Source: Lumbricus rubellus (taxonomy: Eukaryota; Annelida; Clitellata; Crassiclitellata; Lumbricidae). Taken from it: DNA of 64,000 nucleotides. Positions 53,860 to 64,000 of the stretch are shown in pieces. The first letter of the stretch is position 1; each line of letters opens with the position of its first letter. The position numbers and the translations under genes are program-made. Location: contig OX243828.1 of NCBI GenBank assembly GCA_945859605.1, positions 25,249,729 to 25,313,728 of the forward strand, written 5' to 3'. The notes below the pieces were generated by a model. That model ran no database searches. It worked only from the letters and a program-made list of their open reading frames with translations, and had not been told where the DNA came from.

Positions 53860-54275
53860 CATATACAGACATACATAGGCATACGTAGACACACATAGAC
53901 ATGCACACACGTACACAGACATAGAAATATAAATCTACAGACCTACGCAGACATATAGAGACACAGACCTACACTACACAGACATACGCAGACATACGCA
54001 GACATACATGGACATACACACTGTTACACAGACATACATGGACATACACAGACATACATGGACATACACAGACATACACAGACATAGAGAGATATACGTA
54101 GACATACACAGACATACACAGACACACAGAGACATACGCAGACATAATTATACAGAAATAGACAGACATACGCAGACATACACAGACATACACAGACGTA
54201 CGCAGACATATACAGACATACGAAGACATACTCAAACATACACAGACATACATGTACGAAGACATGCTCAAACTT
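53860..54275. repeat. ACAGACATAC tandem repeat
   Basis: Imperfect 10-12 bp units over 400 bp. Confidence 0.88.
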
Positions 54276-54875
54276 ACACAGATATTATTTACACACTATT
54301 ATACACGCTCGTGCCCTGGATGATGTCTAGTATAATTACAGATATTTGACGTGATAAACGCCTCATTTGCATTTCTGTTCGGTGTCCTTTGTAGCCGCCT
54401 GATCCAATGATAAGTAAGCAAGGAAGCAAGTAAGTATTATAGGCCTATTACTTATTGTACTAACAAATGCAAAACTATTTAAACATAATTATTATAGCTC
54501 CAAGTTGACCTAGTCGAAAACAATTCCGCATGAGATTAATAATTGGGTTATATATAAAGCCTATGTATGGTTTCTTCTCAATTGCTCTGCAAAGTCCTTA
54601 GTTAAGTCACTATAATTGTTAAGAGTTCTTTTTGTATTACAGTTGTATTGACTTGATCAGTTGTCTCTAATATTATTCTTTCAGTACGCCGTTGTATTGG
54701 TTCCGACTCTACATAATTATGGGGGCTCTGGTTAGCGGGTCCACGACCCCTTTAGGTTCCCTGCAGTGTGGCCATGTGGCCAATCTTATAATTATTTTCT
54801 CTGATCTTGCTTGTATCAATAATTATTGGTCGTTCGTGGTAATCGAATAAGCTGAAATGATAAGTCTGTGCATAC

Positions 54876-55229
54876 CAGTGGTTCCCAACCTTTTTTTAAA
54901 CTTTGGGGCCACTTTTTCTAAGTTGGAGGACAATATAGGGCCACATTTTCTAAGTTGAAGGACGTTAGGGCCCAAGGCTAAAATTTAATTAATTAAAAAC
55001 ATATAAAATTGTTATATTTGTATCAAAATAGAATGTTTGATGTTATTTATAAGCTTATATGTCAAAATTAAATAATTTGTATTAGAAAAATAGCCTAATT
55101 ATGTGTTCTTTCCGGTCCAAATTGTCAATTTTTTATGTTTTAAAATTCTTTGAGAGATGAGGGCCATTATTTGAGGCTTGGCGGGCCACTTTTGGCCCGC
55201 GGGCCACGGGTTGAGATTGAGAAGCGCTG
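54876..55229. mobile_element. hAT-type MITE, second copy
   Basis: CAGTGGTTCCCAACC start, TTGGCCCGCGGGCCACGGGTT near the right end, GCGCTG terminus. Flanks GTGCATAC and GTTTATAC match at six of eight bases. Same family as 29540-29905. Confidence 0.82.
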
Positions 55230-56950
55230 GTTTATACTCTCCTAGATATGAACCAGCCGCAAGAAATAGCCCAAAAATAACGCAGATCGCTATGCGCATC
55301 GTCCACTGGCATCACGAGAGTTGAGCGAGAAGATGGCATGCGATGTCCATGTTGGCAAGACATATGCAACCACTTTGCTGCTGTTGAAAGCTAGTTGATT
55401 GCCCTGGTAATGACCGACCGAGGCAGATTTTCCAGGCCTATAAATAAAACTCTTAACACCGGCCGACGCCCAATTGACCCGAGAGGCGCAGACATTATAG
55501 GGTCACTGATGAAAACCATCACGCCACGCAATATATTTTCCAGCCACCATGCATGGTGGTGATGATACAAGTGATGACTGCGGTAAAAGCACACAGGTCA
55601 TCTACAGTATGTATCGCCAAGTTACCGCCTCTGGAAAGTCTCTAAAAGAAGCGGGGCGGCAAGCACGCTACTTTACCGTTATAGTACCTTCGCGCTTATG
55701 AAGCAGTGCTTAATCTAGGTCCCCTACTTTGGAGATGGGTGAAGTAATCCAGGTTTTTGGTGAGGAAATGTCCGTGGAGGGAGAATTTTCTGTGTCTCGC
55801 AACCCATTTTTCACTCATATTTTTTTACTGTTATCCTGTTTTCTTCGATTGCTTTTTTGTCTTTGTGCGCAAATACAGAAATTCCGGCATTAAGTTCTAT
55901 AATTTTTCTAATCTGATGACTTTATTTTCGCTCTTTGATCTATTTTCGCCGTTCATGTAATGCAGTAATGCAGATGGAAACAGAATGTGTGCATGCAAGA
56001 AAGCTGTCAAATTTTTCTGTCAAATGTTTCTGGAGGTATAGGCTAAAGTCATTCCTGAGGAACATTATCCATTCCCCCCTTCGGAGCTGCCTAGATTAAA
56101 CTGGGTAGCTTTATCCACTCCCCGGAGCTGCCTGCAATAAACACTGCTTATGAAGAAACGTAACACAAGCATGCAAAAAGTTTTCTGCCATTACCTTTTT
56201 TATTGTCTTTTTATCATGGATATCATTCCTTGTTCCTTAGAGCCATAAGTGATCTTTGCATAAGGACGAAAGTCACTGCATAAATTTCGACTGATCGATT
56301 GATAGCATTGTTTGGAAACGGGATGCAAAGATACAAAAATAATACAATGCAGAAATATTACGAAGATACAAAGCAATGTAGTGCAAAAATAGTACGAAGA
56401 AGCATAATAGTACAATGCAAAAATATTATATACAGTATAATATAATGCAAAAATATTACAAAGACTCAAAAATAATACAATGAAAGAATATTACAATAAT
56501 TACAAAATAATACAATGCACTTGCTTTTGATAATAAATATTATTACCCTCTTTTCCAAAGCCCAGCAGTGTAAACTGTACAATACAACATAAAATAATGA
56601 GCTTTTCAGCGTGAAAGACTTGCCCACTGTATATTATAGAACCTCTGGGCCTACTCTTCGCGATATAAACGCCCAACAAATTCGATCGGCAGTGATAGTT
56701 TTTCTCTGCTGTAATAGCTCTATAGTATTTTTTGTTGCTTTTCTCTGCTACATAAGTCTTTTTGTTGCTTTTCGCTGTTAGGCTATATAAGTATTTTTCT
56801 GCAGTTTTTCTCTGCTATGCATATTCTGAAGTCTTCTCGTGGCCTTCTTCTTCTCATCAGCAGCATTAGTATCCGCAGCAGCGACGACGATGCGCTTCTG
56901 CTCTTCCGGATGATGCAGATTGAGTGAGACTGTGTCGTCAGTAATTCACT
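55230..56950. other. Non-genic stretch
   Basis: Includes an ATTACxxAGATACAAAAATAATACAATGCA-type degenerate repeat at 56325-56530; no exon supported. Confidence 0.5.
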
Positions 56951-57069
56951 GTCCATCTCTTAGATATTCAGATTCTTTTTCAATTCAGTCTGCATCCGAT
57001 GTACATGTATATACAAACCATGTACGTATGCACAACAGATCGTCGCTTGATTCGACGATGTTTTTATCT

Positions 57070-57478
57070 CGCTCCAAAGAATTCGCCTTCGCCATCTTTC
57101 TCCTCCTCCACCTCCTCCTCTTTTTTTCTTGTTCTTGTTCTTTTTGTTCTTGTTCTTGTTCATCATGTTCTTCTTGTTCTTCTTCTTCTTCCTTTTCGTC
57201 TTCTTTTTTTTTCTTCTTTTCTTCGTCTTCTTCTTCTTCCTTTTGTTCTTTTTCATCATTTTGTTCTTCTTCGTTCTTCTTCTTCGTTCTTCTTTCCCGT
57301 TCTTCTTCTTTCTTCTTCTTCTTCTTCATATTCTTCTTCTTCGTCGTCTTCTTCTTCTTCTTCTTCTTCTTCTTCTCCTTCTCCTTCTCCTCCTCCTCCT
57401 TCTCCTACTCCTCCTCCTCCTCCTTCTCATACTCCTCCTTCTCCTTCTCATCATCATCATCATCATCATCATCATCAG

Positions 57479-57560
<82 letters not shown>

Positions 57561-57592
57561 TTCTTCTTCTTCTTCTTCTTCTTCTTCTTTTT
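57070..57592. repeat. Compound TTC/TCC/TCA trinucleotide array
   Basis: About 520 bp of TTCTTC, then CTCCTC, then TCATCA (57448-57560), then TTCTTC. Frames over it are pure Ser, His, Ile/Leu, Asp, Glu, Met or Lys shadows. Confidence 0.95.
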
Positions 57593-57649
57593 TATTTCTC
57601 TTTTGCCCACGTTGAACAGTTTCCTCCGACCTAACTGCCCCTACTCCTC

Positions 57650-58050
57650 CCTCTCTTCCTCCATCTTCTCTTACTGCCTCAATTTCCATGCAGCCTACCT
57701 CTGTCTTCCTTCTTTTGACGCTCTTTGTCTCTTTCTCCTTCTTTTCTCTCTTCTATCTTCGTGTCTTGTTATCTCCATATATCTATCCGCATCCATTTTA
57801 CATCCTGCACTCGTCCTATCCTCTTCTCTCTCCCCCATTCTAGCTCTTTCTCTTTGTCTGTCTACAATGTACATGTCGGTCTCTCTCTCAGTCTCTGTCT
57901 GTCTCTGTTTGTCTCTGTCTGTCTCTCGCAATTCCGTCCTCATCCGATATACAGACTAACTGATGTCCCTGTCACTCACTCCCTGTATCTGTATGTCTGT
58001 ATGTCTTTCTCCCTCTCTCCCTCTCAGTCTCTCCAACCTCTAGTTCTCAC
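57650..58050. repeat. CT-rich low-complexity tract
   Basis: TCTCTGTCTGTCTC-type words. Confidence 0.7.
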
Positions 58051-58399
58051 CATGCCTGCCATCTCTTGCCATCCTTCCGTTTCATATCCACCTGCATGTA
58101 GATATCTGTTAATCAACCATTTATTATTCTGACTGTCTCAATGGTCCCTCTGCCCTGCAGCGTCCTCGTTACTTCATTCCTTATTCCATTCCGATGTCTG
58201 TATAGTGTATACGACTTCCCTTTCTCCCTTAATCCTATTGCATGCCCGTTTCATCGTGCTTCACATTATTCCCGTTTCTCCCACATTTATTCATAAATCA
58301 ATTAATAGATTATTCTATCCATCCGACTATCTGTCAGCCAATAACGTAGTCATCTATCCATCTACTTACGCTCTATCCCTCTTTCCCCTCCTTCCCTCC

Positions 58400-58545
58400 C
58401 TATACTCTTCCATCCATCCATCCAGTCATCCATCCATCCATCAATCAATCGATCGATCAATTCACCCATCCATCCTTCCATCCATCCACCCATCAATCCA
58501 TCCACTCATCCACCCATCAATCCATCCACTCATCCGTCCATCTAA
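58400..58545. repeat. (CATC)n microsatellite, imperfect
   Basis: CATCCATCCATC and CAATCAATC units. Confidence 0.85.
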
Positions 58546-59380
58546 TCTCTTCATCCCAACGTCGGGTTTCTCAGACACTCTTTTCATCCCAATCGGAACC
58601 AATACTGCATGTAGATTGTAGAGCATATACTGCATGTAAATCCGTCTCATATAGAGTTGCATGACTGCAGCAGCAGCACCTGGTCTGTGGCGCCTAACAG
58701 GTGTTCTCAACTGAAGCAGAAGAAGAAGACGACGAAGAGGAATGTGAGAAATGCGAGGAAGAAAAAGAAGCAAAAATGGGAAGCGAATGAGAAGAGAAAA
58801 AAGAATCACATCTTATTTCTCATCCTCTTCTTTCTCTTCCTTTTCTGTCTCTCTGTCACCCAGTCTATGTCTCTGTTTCTGTTTCTGCCTCTGATAACCT
58901 ATCTCTCACTCCATGAACAAGCCCAACTGAGTACGTCCCGTGAAATATCTCCACCTGGGGTAAGTTCCGTTAACTAACTCAAACTGGAAAACGTCCCGTT
59001 AACTGTCCCCACCTGGGGTAAGTCCCGTGAACTAGACTAGGGTAAATTCCGTAAACTAACCCCAACTGGAATAAGTTCCCTGAACTATCTCCAACTGGGG
59101 GTTATTAGTTTAATACCACGCATGTAAAGTGTAATCGATATCTTTTCTCCTAATCTCTCCAAGCATCGGCACAAGTCAGACGTCTCCCTCGCCGTCTCTT
59201 CTTCCCACCAACATACTACTGCAGTCATTGTGCTGCAGTTATCATAACTCAATTCTCCAGTGGGACGTCAGTGTTTCTCATATCGAAATATCTTTCGTTT
59301 GAACGGACGTCTTCTTCATTAGTAAAACGCTGCCAAAAAACAAGACGTTTCAATCGATTGATTGATGGAAATTTTCGATA

Positions 59381-60012
59381 ATCTCGCAGGGTTTTTAGAT
59401 AGTCGCGTCCGAAATATATTTATTTAGAAATATATATAATACAATCATGTATATATTTTGTATGTATAATATTGTACATGATAGTTGATGGATCGTCTCG
59501 ATATGATTATTTTCTACAGTATACAGACTACGGTATTAAAATAAACATCAAAAAACAAAGTTGTGAAGATTAGAAGGAAATTAGATTGCGAAGCAAAGAA
59601 GAAACAACTATTATAGGCCTACGGAGTGAGTGATGACAAAAATTAATGGAGAGATGGTAGAGCCGGTTATAAGAGATCTGTTACTTCAACTTACTTGGGA
59701 ATCTCAGAGGGTTTTTAGATAGTCGCGTCAGAAATATATTTATTTGGAAATAATATACAATACAATGATGTTTGTATTTTGTATGTAGGCTATAATATCG
59801 TATATGATAGGCCTACTTGATGGATAGTCTTGGTATGATTATTTTCTATAATTTAGACTACGGTATTAAAATAAACATAAAAAACAAAGTTGTGAAGATT
59901 AGAAAGAAATTAGATTGCGAAGGAAAGAAGAAACAACTATTATAGGTCTACGGAGTGAAGATAAAAATTAACGGAGAGATGGTAGAGCAGGTTATACGAG
60001 AGTTGTGCTACT
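59381..60012. repeat. Tandem duplication, 320-bp period
   Basis: 59381-59700 and 59701-60012 abut directly and share ATCTCxxAGGGTTTTTAG, TTAAAATAAACAT and AATTA(A/T)(T/C)GGAGAGATGG blocks in the same order. Confidence 0.85.
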
Positions 60013-60255
60013 TGGGAAGTGTAATTACAACAGATGCTGAGTGAAATTAAGAGACAAATAGCGATGAGAAAATATGCTTTTATGAAGAGGAAGAAGAAGC
60101 AATTGCTGCTGAGAGGAAGAGGAGGAGGAGTGGAGGAGGAGGAGGAGGAGGAGGAGAAGGAGGAGGAGGATGAGAGGAGGACGAGGAGGAGGAGGAAGAG
60201 GACGAGGACGAGGAGGAGGAGGAGGAGGAGGAGGAGGACAAGGAGGAGGAGGAAT
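59570..60255 (+). mobile_element. LINE reverse transcriptase fragments with (GAG)n tail
   Basis: Reads KINGEMVEQVI and CYLGSVITTDA, then IKRQIAMRKYAFMKR, homologous to the minus-strand LINE at 48430-48690, with stops. Followed by a GAG array (60112-60255). Part of the tandem duplication. Confidence 0.7.
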
Positions 60256-60858
60256 GGAGGATTGACAAGAATCTCAAGAAAAGAATGTTCAAAACGAAGA
60301 AGCATATCCCTACACATCCTTGCCCCACATGATGTTTTAGACAGAAATGACTAAGATCAGATTTCCTTTCAACCATGAATCATAGGCTATGTGGGTGGGT
60401 GGGTGTGACCCGCGCAACCTAGGGCCTATAATATGTTTAAATGGAATCTATATTAGGCCTACATTGCATCTGGCATCCATGTCATGCGTATTTAAACGCA
60501 CATGTACATTCCCAAGCGCATGATACGTAGAAGACTCGTAGGTCGCAGCCATTAACCCACATGCTAAGTATAGTATATTTTCAAGAGTGACACTCGATCC
60601 GAAGGCAGCAAATTAGTTGGGAGATCTTCAGTCACGCGACGCAAATGGCAAACAGATTGACTTGACAGCCATCGTCAGCAGCGTCTATATGAAATGCACC
60701 ATCCACGTCGACCTAAAGCACTCAGAGTACAGCAGCTAACAGACTCAGAGTGACATTTGTCGGAGAAAATATCCACTGAATTCACTGACCCCAAAGAACT
60801 AGAGGTCTCACATATGGCTCTCGTTTAGGTATGGAAACTCAAGATGATGATATGCATA

Positions 60859-61222
60859 CAGGGTGGACCATAAAAAGTAGTATAGATCTACACAAAGTTT
60901 TTGCCAATGTCAAAATAATTTTTTTATGAAATATTTTGCAGGCATGAAGGCAATTCATATTAACATAATATTAACACAATTTGACTTAATAAATTTGGTA
61001 CTTTTTGTTGCGTTATGTTTTTGAATCGTCAAAAAACAGCGGGTGGTCTCACTAAAAGTGATATAACTTTTGTTCCGTTTGAAATAATATTATGTCGTTG
61101 GAATTTGGCCATTGCACGTACACATGAATTGCTTTAAACCTGTAAAATTTTATTGAAAAATTTCTACCTCTGGCCAAGATATTGGCAAAAAAACCTTAGG
61201 GGGTAGTTTTTGACCCACCCTG
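60859..61222. mobile_element. Mariner-derived MITE, CAGGGTGG ends
   Basis: 364 bp, ends CAGGGTGGACCATAAAAAG and TTTTTGACCCACCCTG, TA on each side, no coding capacity. Confidence 0.85.
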
Positions 61223-61514
61223 TACAGTCTGGGGGGCTGCAAACATGCCGTATACATGACAGATTTCATGTATGATTAAAATGCTGTCAACTCTGGGTTT
61301 GAATTCGTAGGTGGGCGGCGTGTGGAAGGACCACCAGACGTGCAAGTCTCCAGTTTCTTACCGAGCACTGATTGCCACAAATTGATGGCCTGCATTTAGA
61401 ATCGTTTAACCGAGAGTTGTGATTGCCCCTCACTCGTCTTTTAAAATCTTTTTTCGCATGCAGCTCTTAATAAATTTCCACTCTTAAAATACGTTGTCGA
61501 CATATGTTAAATCG

Positions 61515-61760
61515 TTTGTGCCGCGCGGTGGTGTAGCGGTGAGTTGGAGGGCTCCAGGCTCGAATCCACCTCAAGCCGCCACGTATGGACCTTGTCCTTC
61601 ACTCGCAATAATATTGCTCGTGCGCTTCGGCATGAAAGTCAGATTCAGCGTCCGCGCTGTAGTCGGGAGCGCCTCTGAGTGGCGAGCCTGAACTTTGAAG
61701 CGAGTGCTGTACAAAACGCGGGAAATAAAGTTACCCTGAAGCGGTGCTATATTAATTGGA
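61515..61760 (+). repeat. tRNA-derived SINE (family 1), near full length
   Basis: GCCGCGCGGTGGTGTAGCGG, GCTCGAATCC, GGGAGCGCCTCTGAGTGG. A second head fragment (CGCGGTGGTGTAGTGCAGG) follows at 61771-61790. Confidence 0.82.
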
Positions 61761-62147
61761 AACGGTGACTCGCGGTGGTGTAGTGCAGGCCTATCAGGCT
61801 ATCACAATCAGTCTGCGTTGTGACAGTTTGAAACTAAACGAAGATTATTACTATGCAAAAGGAATAAGGTTTAGTCATAGTCATCGCCTTCCTATTGTTA
61901 CACAGTCAAGGGAATACTCGCAGCCATAATCCTTCTTCCAACCAAATGACTGTCGTTCTATAGACATTCTTTGCTTTCCCAATCGATGACAGTATAATAA
62001 TAATTATATGTTGAGCGACATTGAGGAGAAATAGATCGGTCCCTGAAGCAATAGTTCTGAATTGCAGATGTGGGATATGAAGGGCTGCAGACGACATCAC
62101 CGTTTAGACATTGGATTGTGAGAATGCTTCCCACTTGCCTATCCATG

Positions 62148-62388
62148 GGCGGAGACCTAGGAGGGACAGGGGGACGGTCCCCCCAATGGAAGTGTAGGGG
62201 GGACGGCCCATGCATTCGTCCCCCCCCCCAATCGTTGAGCGTCAGGACTAAAAAAAGGTCATCAACTTTTTGGGCGGTGAAAATAGAGAAAGTTTCTTGA
62301 CTTTTCGGCCAGATGCGTCAAAATACGAAAAATTCTTTTCCTTCGGCCACTCCTTCGTCCCCCCAAAATCTCCGGCCAGGTCTCCGCC
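62148..62388. mobile_element. GC-rich foldback element, GGCGGAGACCT ends
   Basis: GGCGGAGACCTAGG at left, CCAGGTCTCCGCC at right; internal CCCCCC runs and a CTAAAAAAAGGTC word shared with the element at 26576. Confidence 0.65.
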
Positions 62389-62589
62389 GTTGTGTCTCTC
62401 CCATGCAGAGGCGCAATCTTCTCCCTCGCCATCGCCTAAATTGTAAACTTCCCTTAGGACAGCGCACAGTCAGGACATGTAGCCTACTCGGCATAATATA
62501 TGAGTTGGACAGAGGCGAAATTGGAACCGCGGAACGAATTTCTGCCTTTTGATGATCTTTAGCTTCTACCTCTCCAATGACAATCCAGC

Positions 62590-62685
62590 ACGCTTGACAG
62601 CGCTCGTGAATATGCTGACGCCCTGCGCTTTACTTTTGAGTGGCGCTTTAGAAATTTGGAGATTATGATTACGATTACCACTTTA
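62590..62685 (-). repeat. Dispersed repeat family 2
   Basis: GCGCTCGTGAATATGCTG...AGTGGCGCTTTAGAAATTTGG. Confidence 0.65.
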
Positions 62686-62689
62686 GACA

Positions 62690-63768
62690 ATGAAACATCA
62701 CTGATCTTCTGATCTTCCCAATAGGAGCAACACCTTTATCTCTATGCAACCATATTGAAACTGTTGGCATTACTATTTACGTAGTTTTAGGCTAACTGCT
62801 TTATTATATTTGTAAACCTTGTTTCTTTGTCATCTTTGTTGCTTGATTTGATTTGATTTGTTGCTCCTGATTGCCAGATAAATGATTTGATGATTTGATT
62901 TTATATGTCCTCTCTCCATTTTAATCACTCCTTATGCGAAACTTGCAATCAGAATTGCAATTAGCGGATCAGCGACTTCACGATTGCACCCATTGCAACG
63001 GAGGTTTAGGGCTTAGGCTCTGACACGAATTGCGCACGGGTACTAAGGCGGGTACCAGTATGGCACTCAATCAGTCAGTAAAAACGTGGCGATCCAGTCT
63101 TCTGGGACATTCGATATAGCTAGGGTGAGAATCGCGAGGAGTTGTGAGGATTCAGCCTGCAGTCTTTCATAAGACGCCATAGTAGCTATTTTTCGACAAT
63201 TCTCATACTAAATATTTATAGCCATTAGACAATTTGTACCACTTCGTCGCAGACAACTCAAGGTTTGAGCTGTGGCTTTTGTATACAGGCTCCGTTTTTA
63301 ATCATAGGCCTAATCATAGCTTGCTTGCAATCATTATCATAGCTTGTTTGTAATCATAATCATAGTTTGCTTGATGTGCAATATTGTGCAATGATGCATA
63401 CGAGTTCTAGAATAATAAACTTTCAATCAACAACAAAAAAGGAAGAAAGGCGTTCAAAAAGTCACGTAAACAAAAGCGGACAAAGACTCGGATATCTTCA
63501 ACGCGGACTTCATCGTATACGTGGATCGGAAACCATAAATACCAAAGCAACCACATCTGAATATCAACAACATAATCATCGTCGTGATGGTCGGTTCGCA
63601 GCTGAACCATATAATATCATCCGTAAAAAATGTATCTGTGGAGGAATTGTGCGGACATTGCACGTTGCTGAATGGTCGTCTTTAATCCGATTTAATCCGG
63701 AGCGGAAGTGATCCGGAGTGGCGACTAATCACGATTAACCGATAACAGGATGTCTGAGGAGCTGCCGC
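62690..63768. other. Non-genic stretch
   Basis: An open frame at 63367-63711 has no recognised domain or splice support; GGAGCGGAAGTGATCC near 63698 resembles an ETS-type site. Confidence 0.45.
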
Positions 63769-63769
63769 C

Positions 63770-64000
63770 GGTGTCACGAAATAGAGTATCTTCTGCATTA
63801 ATCGTATCCCCCCGGGATGAAGAGAAGCTTAAAAAGCCACTCTCGCGTGTAGGCCTATTTACTTTTGCAAATTCACTTCCATCTGCTTTGTTTTGAACAA
63901 TGACACTAACAGATAGGCCTATGTTTATTCCTTCCAGATAATTTGCTTACTTTGGTTTTAGAGCACTTAGAACTTTTACAACACTTAAGAACATTTAGAG
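63770..64000. repeat. Dispersed repeat (GGTGTCACGAAATAGAGTA), copy 2, cut by window end
   Basis: Collinear with 39320-39565. Confidence 0.65.

Noticed and set aside
56920..57959. Long Ser, Phe/Leu, Glu and Lys-rich reading frames of up to 276 codons
   Set aside because: All come from the compound TTC/TCC/TCA array.

Overview
The window is nuclear DNA from an animal. Genes are split into short exons with GT-AG introns in consistent phase, intergenic space is large and AT-rich, and the sequence carries many tRNA-derived SINEs, LINE 3' ends, Tc1/mariner and hAT-like elements and very long microsatellites. An NK2-class homeobox gene of NKX2-2 type, the abundant palindromic word TAGGCCTA and tandem class B scavenger receptor genes would fit a marine invertebrate, possibly a deuterostome such as an echinoderm or hemichordate. 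That placement is an inference. No prokaryotic operon, CRISPR array, rRNA or functional tRNA gene is visible.

Left part (277-23943, minus strand): two complete class B scavenger receptor (CD36/SCARB/LIMP-2 family) genes lie head to tail. Receptor A (8534 to 277) and receptor B (23943 to 15028) each have 12 coding exons. I rebuilt both exon by exon; the intron phases match at every junction, so they are tandem duplicates. They differ in interesting ways. Only A ends in an acidic dileucine lysosomal sorting signal (ERQPLL). B lacks it and keeps only one of the ectodomain disulfides, and its exon 6 is reduced to 20 bases. A decayed retrotransposon gag gene and a mariner-like element lie between them. 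The introns are filled with SINEs, minisatellites and a (GATA)n tract of about 90 units.

Centre (31753-37090, minus strand): a three-exon NKX2-2 homologue. It has a homeodomain with the NK2-diagnostic tyrosine, an NK2-specific domain, a poly-alanine run and a C-terminus ending in tryptophan, in a GC-rich island with a TATA box and a cluster of CRE-like sites upstream. No Tinman (TN) repression motif is present in the exons seen.

Right part (37.1-64 kb): mostly non-genic, with mobile elements, tandem repeats and long trinucleotide arrays. A few exon-like reading frames with plausible splice sites (about 41.9, 42.6, 44.1 and 45.5-46.2 kb) hint at further genes, but none can be assembled with confidence.

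The mobile elements form families whose members can be compared inside the window: at least 11 near-complete copies of one tRNA-derived SINE; four elements with CAGGGTGG inverted repeats and TA target sites, one of them inserted into a SINE; two hAT-like MITEs, one with a perfect 8-bp target duplication; four copies of an apparently unnamed CAGGGCT...AGCCCTG MITE of about 200 bp; and three or more GC-rich foldback elements.
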